DNA of 64,000 nt. Origin: Oenanthe sinensis. Taxonomy: Eukaryota; Streptophyta; Magnoliopsida; Apiales; Apiaceae. The stretch's first letter is position 1. Every line of letters starts with the position of its first letter. The stretch is from contig CM053796.1 of NCBI GenBank assembly GCA_028671895.1, forward strand, positions 37,756,860-37,820,859. The letters run 5' to 3'. The notes under the pieces were generated by a model, which was not told the DNA's origin, ran no database searches, and worked only from the letters and a program-made list of their open reading frames with translations. Shown here in pieces: positions 54,434 through 64,000 of the stretch. The position numbers and the translations under genes are program-made.

Positions 54434-56400
54434 TATACTACAAGACTTGTGGATAGTATATCATCACTATGCTAGATGGCCAGTCATTTTCCTTTCTTAT
54501 TAGTTATTTCCAAGAATTGTTGTCTGTCAGATTAGGTACTGGCATTGACTTCTAGTAAGAAAAGAAAGCATGCTAAATGGCATGCATTTGTTGTTCCTTT
54601 ATTTCAGAAAGGATAAACATAAAAAAAAACTATATCGAAACATTTCTGGTAAAATACTTGTTGTAAAATTTTGCATTTTTAAAAATTATTTTAATTATTG
54701 AAGTAGAAATTTGAATACACCAATATTTTTTAATACTATCGAGATTCATGTAATCTCGAACTATGACAATTCGCATGAACTTGGACTCTAGGAGTAAGAA
54801 AAAATACTCGTGTTGGCTCACATTAAACAATAGAAATATGCATGAATTCCGAGTATAAAATGTCAGTACCATGTTATTTGGGTTAATAATCTAAACCGTA
54901 TACGGTGAGTGTATGTTTTGAATAAAAATTTGGATATTAGAGTGAACTCAAATACATAGAAGGAAACGAAATGAAAAACAAATATATAAAAATGGATAAG
55001 GTTCTCTCCCGGCGATTTTGCGTGAATAAATGTTGTAGTATTTGTTCATCCACATGAAAAAGTATAATTTTTATACATTTATTTTCATGCTTTCTTTTCC
55101 AATTTGTATAAACAAATACATTATACAATAATTTATTTATTTTTAAATTATGACCAAGTGGACGGTTGTTTATCTGTTTTACCATATTAAACATTTGCTT
55201 TATGAATTCTGATTCACAACATATATTTCAGTGAAAACCATAAATAATAAAAATATGTACGTACAAATTTTTTAATATTACTATTATATTTGAATCTAAA
55301 GTTTTATAGTTGAGGTCCTTCCACTTATCTCACCGCCGATTCTCCGAATTTAATGATCAAAACCAATTTTAAGTAAAATACAAAATGAATTCGGAAAAAA
55401 TGTGTCAAAACTCATTATACATATGAATTGCCAACTGTAATTTATAATTTTAAATATTTGTCCAAATCCAAAAGTCAAATTAAATCTATTTTATCAAGTT
55501 GACTCGCTAAAATCGAACCGGACGGCAGAAATTCTCTAATAACATGCATACTCGCAGAATGGAAAAAATTCATAACTGTCTCAGGTCTTCATTGATAATA
55601 ATGGTAACAAATGATTGACTATCCATTAAGCTTTAGGTCGAAATTTCAATTGAAAAGGTAATAGGAAATCAGAACAGAATGCGGAGAAGGATCCTTCGAT
55701 TTAGAATTTATATTCAGAAAGTTAAATAAAAATTTTAAATTTATTATTAAAATTTTATATATTATATAAGTGCAAAATTCAAATTTTAATAAATTTTCAA
55801 AATAAATATATTCTTAAATTTTTGCACTATATGATAGGATGGACCCGTTAAAAAGTAGTTAAAATCAAAATCGAAAAATTAAAAATCGACATATATATAA
55901 AGGTTTCAATTTTGATTAAAAGTTGTAACTGGAAAAAAAATCTAACCAAACCGATAATTAATAAATAAATTACAAATATTATATATAACCTATATGTAAG
56001 TTTTAAAATAATAAATTTATATAAATAATAATAAATAAGTCTCGTTTTAACAAAATAACAATATCTTGGACCGGCAGTTGGTCACTTGAGATAGCTATAG
56101 GTACATACTTAAAGATTATTATGAATGAATTTTAGAATCAATCTACACATTAACATATGCAGTGGGTACTGGGTAGCCTCGATAAAGAAATTCTAGTTAG
56201 TACTAACTCAGTACAATAATTCAGCTTCTTATATCTTTATCTCTTCGTAATAGAGACTGTTTCATGTCATAATAATCATCAGCAACAAAAAGCAAAACAG
56301 CAGTATAGTTAGTTTTTTCTGGGCCGAACTCGATGGAGAAATTACAAAGCTTTCTTATTTAAATTGTAATTTATTTTTATTTTTTCAAATATATATTCTT
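54434..56400. other. Intergenic, no gene seen
   Basis: AT-rich sequence with no supported reading frame, RNA gene or recognised repeat. It includes the 3' flank of the RING-CH gene. Confidence 0.5.
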
Positions 56401-56454
56401 TTTAAATTACAATCAAAGATGAATCAAATTGACAGTACTAAAAACAGAGTGAAC

Positions 56455-56605
56455 TTTTTTTTTTGCCAAAATTAAAGCAAATTTCATTAATAATTTGAAA
56501 GATACAAACCCCGAAATGACCATGCAACCAGGTTGAAAAGCAAATAAATGAGAAAAAGACACTTTGTTTTCGGATTGCTTAACAAACTCAATAGTCAATA
56601 CTAAG
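56455..56605 (-). mobile_element. Probable 3' end of a truncated LINE
   Basis: On the minus strand GGGTTTGTATCTTTCAAATT, then ATTAATGAAATTTGCTTTAATTTTGGC and a run of nine A resembles the 3' tail of plant LINEs ending in poly(A). No reverse transcriptase remains, and the target duplication was not found. Confidence 0.4.
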
Positions 56606-57377
56606 TATTCTGAAAATTAAAAATGACTTCAATGGTTCACAATTGACCCTCACAGTAATTTTGTGAATAGTGCGATTTTCAAAAAATTTAGTACAAAAAT
56701 TGAACTTAAAGATACCAAATGTCTCATGTTATCAACAAACTTTTTTTGTAAGAGGGGAGCACATGCGATTTTGACCATCGTCTCAACCACACCTCAGCTA
56801 TCTATATGTCGGACATCGGCTATAGATATACCGAAAGAGTTGTCGATGTGGAATATCCAGATCTCCTAATATACCGTATAATTCATTTTCAATACAACAA
56901 CCATAAGAGCAATCGCATAATGCGATACAACTAATAACATAAACAAAAACAAAAACTCACATAAAACGATACGAAAAAACTTAAAAATTCAAAGAACTCG
57001 GAATGACACCAAATTTTGATATGATGTTAGGCCAGAGACTTTGAATCCAAAATTGATTTTTATTTGAAAACTCAAGCAATAAATTTGAAATTGAATTTTT
57101 TCAAAATTTATAAAAGTAAGCTCGATTTTATTAAAAAAGAAATAATAACAAAACTAGAAAGGACCTCCGGCGGTGGTTACTACCGCCGGAGTTGGAGAGA
57201 ATATGATTTAGAAGGGGGCGGTTTGATTCAGAGTGGATATTTAAATAAGGGTGTAGAGAATATATTATTGTAAACAATCTTTTTAACACTTCAATTTTTT
57301 AAAATGTAAAACGGTTATGGAATATCGGGAGTATTTATTACACACACATTATAATCACTTGCTGTCTCAATAAAATC
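56606..57377. other. Intergenic upstream of the PPR gene
   Basis: No gene recognised. A strong hairpin lies at 57165-57191. A clear TATA box for the following gene was not found. Confidence 0.45.
57165..57191. repeat. GC-rich perfect hairpin
   Basis: CTCCGGCGGT and ACCGCCGGAG form a 10-bp perfect stem with a 7-base loop (GGTTACT) in very AT-rich surroundings. It could be a transposon end or a structured site; no function is claimed. Confidence 0.8.
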
Positions 57378-60038
57378 TTGATTTCCCGCCATAAATTTTC
57401 AGTTCTTGAAATGGTATCTACCTGCAACCCCATATCACACTTTTTACTCACACAATCTAACTATACATACAAGAAACAATCAAACACACACAAAAATGAG
57501 TCACCAATTTACAAACCCATCAAAAAGATCTCACCTTTATCAAGAACCAACAATTTTTGTACCAAATTATACACCACATTGTCACTTACCCAAATCAAGA
57601 ATCATCAAGATTTTGATTATAATGTTGAAATTCTCAAGGCCTGTGAAATGGGTAATTTAAAAGAGGCTATGAGATTATTTTCCCACCCCGAAAAATCGAG
57701 TCTTGATTCGAAGACTTGTTGTGCAATTTTGCAGCTTTGTGCTGAGTGTAAGGCCTTGAGTGATGGGAAAAAAGTTCATGAGTTTGTGAGTAGAATTGGG
57801 GGTGAAATTGATGAGTTTGTGTGTGCAAAACTTGTGTTTATGTATGTGAATTGTGGGGATTTGGAGGAAGGAAGGAGGGTTTTCAATACGATTGAGAATG
57901 ACAAGGTGTTTTTGTGGAATTTGTTGATTAGTGAGTATGCGAAGATTGGTAAGTATGAAGAAAGTGTGTGTTTGTATATGAGAATGAGGCATTTGGGTGT
58001 TGAGGCTGATAATTATACTTTTACTTGTGTTTTGAAGTGTTATGGAGCTTTAGGGAGGGAAGTAGAAGGAGAAAGGGTTCATGGGTATTTGTCGAAATTA
58101 GGTTTTGGTTCGAATAGTAGTGTTGTGAATGCTTTGATTGCGTTTTATTTTAGGTGTAAGCGAATGAAGAGTGCACGTAGGCTATTTGATGGATTGACTG
58201 ATCGAGATGAGATAACGTGGAATTCGATGATAAGTGGTTATGTGGCTAATGGGTGTGCACGGAAGGCGCTGATGATTTATGTGGAGATGTTAAGTGAGAG
58301 TGTTAGTGTTCAGTTGGCTGCAATGGTTAATGTACTTGTAGCTATTGGGAGTCTTGAGAGACTTGATCTAGCTAGAGCAGTTCATGGTTATGGTATTAAA
58401 GGAAGTTTGTGTAGTGAAACTAATTTTGCTAATACTTTGCTTGATGTTTATTCGAAATGTGGTGACATGGATGGGTCGATTAAGATTTTTCAGAACATAG
58501 GTCGAAAAAGTGTTGTGACATATACGGCTTTGATGGGTGGATATGCTCGAGAAGGTCTGTTTATTGAGGCAATTACGCTGTTTGATGACATGAAAAGGGA
58601 TGGTATTAAACCAGATGTTTATACTGTTACTAGCATTCTTCACGCTTGTGCTTGTAATGGTTCTCTAGAGAAAGGAAAGGAAGTACATAGTTACATTAGG
58701 AATTCTAATATGCAGTTGAGTTTGTTTGCGTCTAATGCTCTCATAGACATGTATGCAAAATGCGGAAGCATGGAAGACGCTCTCAGAGTTTTTTCTGAGA
58801 TGCCGAGTACGGACATTGTCTCATGGAATACTATGATTGGAGGCTACTCGAAGAATAGGCTTCCAAATGAAGCACTCAAATTTTTTGTTAAGATGCAATA
58901 TGATTTAAAGCCGGACAATGTTACTGTCAGTTGTATCCTTCCATCTTGTGGCAGCCTATCGGCTCTGGACCGAGGTCGGGAAATACATTCTTTCGTTTTA
59001 AAAAACGGGCTATCTTCAGATCACTTTGTTATGAATGCACTTGTTGATATGTATGTGAAATGTGGTGCATTAGATCTTGCAAAAACACTTTTTAGCATTA
59101 TGCCTGAGAAAAATCTGGTCTCATGGACAATACTGATAGCTGGATATGGTATGCATGGTTTCGGAAGACAAGCTGTCTCTACCTTTTCGGAGATGAGGCA
59201 TGCTGGTATAAAGCCTGATAGTGCGTCTTTCATATCTATCCTCTATGCTTGCAGTCACTCAGGATTACTTGATGAAGGTTGGAGTTTATTTAACATTATG
59301 CGGAATGACTGCAAGATAGAGCCCACATTAGAGCACTATACTTGTATGGTGGATCTGCTTTCTCGTGCTGGAAAGCTATCCAAGGCATATAGTTTTATTA
59401 AAAGAATGTCAATTGAGCCAGATTGCTTTATCTGGGGTGTTTTGCTTCGTGGTTGCAGAATTCACCATGATCTGAAACTGGCAGAGAAAGTTGCAGAACA
59501 TATCTTTGAGCTGGAACCAGAGAATACAGAGTATTATGTTCTTCTTGCAAATAGTTATGCAGAGGCAGAACAATGGGAAGAAGTAAAGAAGTTAAGGCAA
59601 AAGATTGGTCTTCACGGCCTGAAAAAGGAGAGAGACTGTAGCTGGATTGAAATGAAGGGCAAAGTCAATATCTTTGTGGCAGGAGATAATGCACACCCAC
59701 TGGCCAAGGATATAAATTTGCTGCTAAAGAAGTTGCAAAAGAATATGAAAGAACAAGGTGACTCTCTGAAAATGAGGTATGCTTTGATCAATGCTGATGA
59801 GATGCAAAAGGAAGAGGCTCATTGCGGGCACAGTGAGAAGTTGGCTATGGCTTTTGGTATATTAAGCTTGCCACCTGGTAAAATCATAAGAATTACCAAA
59901 AATCTCCGAGTATGCAGTGGCTGTCATGAGATGGCCAAGTACATCTCAAAAGTGATTGGCAGAGAAATTATTTTGAGAGATTCGCATCGGTTTCACCATT
60001 TCAAAGAGGGTTGTTGCTCCTGCAGAGGTTATTGGTGA
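57378..60038 (+). CDS. DOT4: DYW-class pentatricopeptide repeat protein, DOT4-like
   Basis: A single-exon frame of 886 residues with an N-terminal Ser/Thr-rich region like an organelle transit peptide. About 17 PPR motifs of the PLS type follow (for example KCGDMDGSIKIFQNI, YAREGLFIEAITLFDDM, MYAKCGSMEDALRVF). The end has the E/E+ domains and a DYW deaminase-like domain with HSEKLAMAFG (the HxE site), CSGCHEMAK (the CxxC site) and a terminal CSCRGYW, where most members end in DYW. Length, layout and many blocks (GYARE, DMYAKCGSM, AGYGMHGFGRQA, CRIHHDLKLAEKVAE) agree with Arabidopsis DOT4 (At4g18750), a chloroplast RNA-editing factor for rpoC1. The role here is inferred by orthology. Start is 57378; Met 12 (57411) is an alternative. 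The gene appears intact. Confidence 0.9.
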   Translation: MISRHKFSVLEMVSTCNPISHFLLTQSNYTYKKQSNTHKNESPIYKPIKKISPLSRTNNFCTKLYTTLSLTQIKNHQDFDYNVEILKACEMGNLKEAMRLFSHPEKSSLDSKTCCAILQLCAECKALSDGKKVHEFVSRIGGEIDEFVCAKLVFMYVNCGDLEEGRRVFNTIENDKVFLWNLLISEYAKIGKYEESVCLYMRMRHLGVEADNYTFTCVLKCYGALGREVEGERVHGYLSKLGFGSNSSVVNALIAFYFRCKRMKSARRLFDGLTDRDEITWNSMISGYVANGCARKALMIYVEMLSESVSVQLAAMVNVLVAIGSLERLDLARAVHGYGIKGSLCSETNFANTLLDVYSKCGDMDGSIKIFQNIGRKSVVTYTALMGGYAREGLFIEAITLFDDMKRDGIKPDVYTVTSILHACACNGSLEKGKEVHSYIRNSNMQLSLFASNALIDMYAKCGSMEDALRVFSEMPSTDIVSWNTMIGGYSKNRLPNEALKFFVKMQYDLKPDNVTVSCILPSCGSLSALDRGREIHSFVLKNGLSSDHFVMNALVDMYVKCGALDLAKTLFSIMPEKNLVSWTILIAGYGMHGFGRQAVSTFSEMRHAGIKPDSASFISILYACSHSGLLDEGWSLFNIMRNDCKIEPTLEHYTCMVDLLSRAGKLSKAYSFIKRMSIEPDCFIWGVLLRGCRIHHDLKLAEKVAEHIFELEPENTEYYVLLANSYAEAEQWEEVKKLRQKIGLHGLKKERDCSWIEMKGKVNIFVAGDNAHPLAKDINLLLKKLQKNMKEQGDSLKMRYALINADEMQKEEAHCGHSEKLAMAFGILSLPPGKIIRITKNLRVCSGCHEMAKYISKVIGREIILRDSHRFHHFKEGCCSCRGYW

Positions 60039-60386
60039 ACTAGTGGCACCTGCTTGGAGGTATGTAAATTTCAATAGAATGAATTTTTGAGGTCTCCTCT
60101 CTTTTCGAGAATCATAATGCAGCTGGTAGAATTAACTGCAGTTAGAGGTAATCATATAATCTATTTCTTAGGTTACAGACTTACAGTGATAAAAAAACTC
60201 ATCAAGTGAAAAATAAACAATAATAATTTATTATTATTATTATATCTTCAGTACATGCATATCATAAAACGGCGATAGAGCAGTCAACAAGGACATATTT
60301 TCAGCTTAATGTTTCCGATATAAATTCTTTATTTGCTTGCTATCATGCATTATTGTTAAGTGAAAATTACAAATAATAATAGAATT
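60039..60386. other. 3' flank of PPR gene; small AAT microsatellite
   Basis: No gene. A short AATAATAATTTATTATTATT run lies near 60222-60244. Confidence 0.5.
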
Positions 60387-61136
60387 TCATCCGCACCATT
60401 TGGAGAGAACAACTAATAATATAATAAGAAAGACAACACATGAAAGGACAATTACAAGGACAACCACCACCTTTCCATGATGCTTGTGGTCATGTCGCTT
60501 CATCTCTTTATCGTCTTTATCATCACAATCACATTCCTTAGCTGAATATTTTGCCATTGGTTTGACAATTGGCAATCCATGTCTGTCACAAGGAGAAATC
60601 CCAAGTTTCATATCATGAGAAAATGTTGTGTGATTATAGCAAAGATCATTATTCCAGCCTTTTTTGAAAACAACTAATCTGCTAATAAAAGACTCATTGA
60701 ATGGCAGTACACCGCGAAATTTGTTTTTCTCAAGATTCAAGAATTTTAAATTCTTGATTTCTGAAATGAACTTTGGGACTGTTCCATTGAGTTGATTTGA
60801 GCTGAGATTGAGGTGTACAAGTGCATGCATTACTGACATTAAATTTGGGATAGGCCCAGTTAGGGAGTTCGATGCTAGTGACAAGTTTTGGAGATGCAAC
60901 AATTTCCCTATTGAAGTGGGAATTGTACCTACGAGATTTTTTCCTGACAAATTAATAGAAGTAAGATTGGAAGGCCAGATTTTGGGTTGAAATTCGGTGA
61001 GATTTGTTTGGGACATGATGACAGAATGTTAAAATTTCATGGGGCTGTCTATAATTGTGGCAGCGGTTGAGAGCAGAGAGAGGGCGGGAGAGAGGATGAA
61101 GACAAGAAGAATGCCATAGACGAATGGTGATTCCAT
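60387..61136 (-). pseudogene. Short LRR membrane protein, copy A, with nonsense codon
   Basis: From the ATG at 61136 the frame gives a signal peptide (MESPFVYGILLVFILSPAL), then TIIDSPMKF and a TAA at 61029-61031 where copy B has a Leu codon. After the stop the same frame runs open from MSQTNLTEFQP to the C-terminal end at 60387. It shows three to four LRRs (LTSINLSGKNLVGTIPTSI, LQNLSLASNSLTGPIP, LVHLNLSSNQLNGTVP, LKFLNLEKNKFRGVLP), a Cys-containing loop and a C-terminal membrane segment (VVVLVIVLSCVVFLIILLVV). The single nonsense change would stop the normal protein after 35 residues. Re-initiation at 61016 would give an LRR protein lacking its signal peptide. Confidence 0.85.
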
Positions 61137-61606
61137 AAGCTCCTTGTGTGAAAATATGATAAATCATAAAATTAGTAGACTAGTAGTAAAATATATCTAT
61201 ACTTTAATGTGAGTTTAAACATAAATGTGCCTCGACAACTTTGATATAAACTGCATGTTACACAACATAGGAATGTATACTATCAGTGTGAATGAAGGGA
61301 AATATATGTCTTTTAGCTTTGATTATATTCCTTTCTTTCAATCCCCAGTTTCAGTAACTATTCTCTATTGCATTCGAAGCCATAGCTCATCAAGACATCA
61401 ACACATCCCTCTTCTTCCTTGCAGAGGTATAACAAATTTTCAGACGAGTTACGTTGGATTTCGTAATGCATCCTTTTGCAGAGGCTTATGTGAAGAAGAT
61501 GGAGCATTCAACAAGGGCATTTCCACATTAAGTTTCCAATTTAAATTCTATTTGCTTACAATCAAGCATTATTATTTATTGAAATTTACAAATAATAATA
61601 AAACTT
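61137..61606. other. Spacer between LRR copies, part of tandem duplication
   Basis: TGTTACACAACATAGGAATG.TACTATCAGTGTGAATGAAGGG and following bases match the region at 62481-62700 upstream of copy B. The duplicated unit is therefore about 1.25 kb and includes the 5' flank. Confidence 0.7.
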
Positions 61607-62359
61607 TCATACAACCCGTTTGGAGAGACAGACTAATAATATAATGAGGAGGGTAACAAGTGAAAGGACACTTGCAAGAGCAACGACCACCTTTTGAGGA
61701 CTCTTGTGATCATGTCGCTTCATCACTTTCTCATCTTTGTCATCACAATTGCAATCGTTAGCTATATATTTTGCCATTGGTTTGGCAATTGGCAATCCAT
61801 GTTTGTCACAAATGGAAATCCCAAGTTTGGTATCTTGAGAAACTGTCGTGCGATTATAGCAAAGATCATTATTCCAGCCTATCTTGAAAACAACTAATCT
61901 GCTAATAAAAGACCCGTTAAACGGTAGTATGCCACGAAATTTGTTTTTCTCAAGATTCAAGAACTTAAGATTTCTCATTTCTGATATGAACTTTGGGACT
62001 GTCCCATTGAGTTGATTTGAGCTGAGATCGAGGTGCACAAGTTCATGCATTGCTGACATAAAATTTGGGATAGGCCCAGATAGGGAGTTCAATGATAATG
62101 ACAAGTTTTGGAGATGCAACAAGTTCCCTATCGAAGTGGGTATTGTACCTGCGAGATTTTTGCCTGACAAATCAATGGAAGTAAGATTGGAAGGCCAGTT
62201 TTCGAGTTGAAATTTGGTGAGATTCATTTGGGACATGGTGATATTATGTAGAAATTTCATGGGGCCAAGGTCTATGATTGTGGCGGTGGTTGAGAGCGGA
62301 GAGAGGGCAGCATAGAGGAGAAAGACAAGAAGAATGGCATAGAGGAGTGGGGGTTCCAT
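61607..62359 (-). CDS. Short LRR receptor-like membrane protein, copy B
   Basis: From the ATG at 62359 the frame encodes 250 residues: a signal peptide (MEPPLLYAILLVFLLYAAL), three to four LRRs (LTSIDLSGKNLAGTIPTSI, LQNLSLSLNSLSGPIP, LVHLDLSSNQLNGTVP, LKFLNLEKNKFRGILP), a Cys/Asp-rich juxtamembrane region (CDKHGLPI, DCNCDDKDE) and a C-terminal membrane segment (VVVALASVLSLVTLLIILLV) with a very short cytoplasmic tail. There is no kinase. This resembles small receptor-like proteins that may act as co-receptors or ligand binders; the exact family is not identified. The start is chosen because copy A begins at the equivalent Met; two upstream in-frame Mets exist at 62371 and 62413. About 79 percent identity with copy A by eye. 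Confidence 0.82.
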   Translation of the reverse strand: MEPPLLYAILLVFLLYAALSPLSTTATIIDLGPMKFLHNITMSQMNLTKFQLENWPSNLTSIDLSGKNLAGTIPTSIGNLLHLQNLSLSLNSLSGPIPNFMSAMHELVHLDLSSNQLNGTVPKFISEMRNLKFLNLEKNKFRGILPFNGSFISRLVVFKIGWNNDLCYNRTTVSQDTKLGISICDKHGLPIAKPMAKYIANDCNCDDKDEKVMKRHDHKSPQKVVVALASVLSLVTLLIILLVCLSKRVV

Positions 62360-63021
62360 AAACTCCTTCATGTGAAAATATGATAAATCATACCTATACT
62401 TTAATGTCTTCATAGAGCATGCAGGATTCGATGTGAGTTTAAATTTAAATGTGGTTTAACAACTTATATATAAACAGCATGTTACACAACAAAGAAATAT
62501 ATACTATCAGTGTCAATGAAGGGAAACATGTCTTTTAACTTTGATTATATTCCTTTCTTCCAATCCATAGTTTCAGTAGTAGTTTTTTACTGCATTCGAA
62601 GCCATTGCTCATCAACATATTCTTCTTTTTCAGTTCTTACTTGCAGAGATTTAACAAATTTTCGACGATGGATTTTGTAATGCAACCTTTGGAGACATGT
62701 GTGTATGCTTAAATTTAGATAAATGGCATGAAGAGAATCATGTGAGAATACAACACTAGCCATACTTTCCATTCATTTAAGAGTTCTATCTTTTCTTTGA
62801 AAAGTATACCAGTTCTGTACTAAAAGTGATACATCTCTCACTTAATTGCTTCAAAGTTTATAATCTAGAGACAAAATTCATCAATGCTTACCTTTTACAC
62901 AAGCAATTAAGTAAAAATAGACAACTGAATATCAAACAACATTCTTCTCAGAAGGGAAGATAACAATGCATTCTGTAGTTAAAGAGCTCGAATTGTGTAT
63001 TTGCGTTTCAACTCCTTTTTC
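62360..63021. other. 5' flank of LRR copy B and 3' flank of CESA gene
   Basis: 62400-62700 is the second copy of the LRR upstream unit. No other gene is seen. Confidence 0.5.
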
Positions 63022-64000
63022 TCAGCAGTCAATAGCAATGCAGCCTTGGGTGGAAGTCGAATCGCCTTTACTTACGAAAGGATCAATCTTGACCCAAACA
63101 AGAGAGAAGACCGAAGCCAAAAGCACGGACCATAGAATAACAATGGTTGGAGTCCGGTTTTGGCGACCCATGAGACCCTTGAGGAATGGATAGAGATGAA
63201 GAATCACCCAAAATGCAAAAAATACCTTGCCAAACAGAGGTCCCCAAGCTTCATACCCTTTATTTAGTGCATCAGAAAATCCAGCTACAACACCAACCAA
63301 GTTTACAACAAGGATGGTTGTTGGAGGTATTAGCACAGTTGTCCATTTGAAGACGTAGAGATCTGCAAACTCTCCATCATCAGCTGCTTTGGAAGTAACA
63401 GTGAAGTTTGTATCGACGCCAGCTAACATCTTGAGAAATCCCTGGAAGACTGCGAATAGATGAGCTGAAACACCACCAATTACCCAAAACTGCTCATTAC
63501 GCCACAAAGCTTCAATGCTAACGCCACTCCACCGCAACTCTAGTACACTTGTTGCAATGATAGAAAAGAAAAGGCCAAGAAACCAGATGGTTGCTAGGTT
63601 GGATAGCTAGATGAAGTTACAAAGCAAAGTTTAACATAAGCATTTTAATTTAAATGGGTCGGGAGACTAAATTTAATGATGTCACACATAATAACAAAAG
63701 TTTAACATATAACTGTTTAAAGCATTAGATGATAAGCTGTAAGAATTACCGTTGGTATGATGAATTTTCCTGTCAGAAGACATATGGCAGGCAGTAAGCA
63801 GTATGCCACAAGAGGGAGAGATGTAAAGGGGTAGACAATGGTGTTTATGTATGCAAGTCTTTGAAGCCATTTGAGGCGGCCTCCTCCAAATCCGTACCAC
63901 AGTGGACAGTGTCTACTCAAGAAGATTTCAACAGATCCAAGGGCCCATCGAAGGACCTGGTGCAGCCGATCAGACAAGTTAATAGGCGCAGATCCTTTGA
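63022..64000 (-). CDS. CESA: Cellulose synthase catalytic subunit (CESA), C-terminal part, runs off window
   Basis: Two exons on the minus strand: 64000-63750 (continuing beyond the window) and 63606-63022, with a 143-base intron. The first starts KGSAPINLSDRLHQVLRWALGS and contains the QVLRW (QxxRW) motif needed for glucan polymerisation, then GSVEIFLSRHCPLW and membrane segments (FTSLPLVAYCLLPAICLLTG). The second has NLATIWFLGLFFSIIATSV, EQFWVIGGVSAHLFAVFQG and QNRTPTIVILWSVLLASVFS, then the C-terminus QGCIAIDC. A C-terminus ending IDC resembles the secondary-wall CESA8/IRX1 group, but the isoform is tentative because the catalytic N-terminal part is outside the window. Plasma membrane rosette enzyme using UDP-glucose. 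Confidence 0.93.

Noticed and set aside
57675..57992. 105-residue minus-strand open frame within the PPR gene
   Set aside because: Shadow of the PPR coding sequence; no independent evidence.
1..64000. tRNA, rRNA and CRISPR arrays
   Set aside because: No cloverleaf-forming A/B box pair, rRNA block or regularly spaced repeat array was recognised by eye; CRISPR is not expected in a plant nuclear sequence. The tandem repeats present have no unique spacers.

Overview
The window is nuclear DNA from a flowering plant, most likely a eudicot. It is AT-rich, has spliced genes with small GT..AG introns, and carries plant-specific families (DUF4220/DUF594, a DYW-type pentatricopeptide protein, a cellulose synthase catalytic subunit). 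It is packed with plant transposable elements. The species cannot be fixed from sequence alone.

Layout. 1-11.5 kb is a repeat nest: a 5'-truncated Ty1/copia element with a 1.56 kb LTR (598-2687), the env-like 3' part and LTR of a Sirevirus-type copia element (2688-7556), a tandem LTR-internal-LTR remnant of a small Ty3/gypsy derivative (7557-9990), and a TIR element (10009-11523). 11.5-14.5 kb holds no clear gene, only intron-like repeats. A complete but dead copia element lies on the minus strand at 14770-21507, flanked by the 5-bp target duplication CATTT; it appears to have split the upstream region of the first DUF4220 gene.

22.2-36.3 kb is a tandem cluster of three DUF4220/DUF594 genes: one open (22222-24405), one wrecked (31745-32480) and one frameshifted near its C-terminus (34147-36328). 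Between copies 1 and 2 lie a CACTA terminus, a candidate Helitron carrying a CYP82-like P450 fragment, and a Stowaway MITE. A non-autonomous Mutator-like element with a perfect 9-bp target duplication (36694-37980) precedes an eight-exon HCNGP/SAP30BP-like gene (38174-42220).

42.5-52.7 kb is again mobile: an ACACGACACGAA-rich element split by a Stowaway MITE; a full-length Mutator-like element (43751-49845) holding a decayed mudrA transposase plus two passenger genes, an RNase H-like ORF and a GRF zinc-finger ORF; and a hAT element (50980-52674) whose 8-bp target duplication contains the start codon of the next gene. That gene is a two-exon RING-CH E3 ligase (52680-54433). The last 7 kb is gene-rich: a DOT4-like DYW PPR protein (57378-60038), two tandem short LRR membrane proteins on the minus strand (one with a nonsense mutation), and the 3' end of a cellulose synthase gene (63022-64000, minus) that runs off the window.

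The intact genes (HCNGP-like, RING-CH, DOT4-like, LRR, CESA) do not form a pathway; they are ordinary neighbours in a plant chromosome arm. The biology most worth a second look is in the insertions: what they carry, where they landed, and what they did to adjacent genes.
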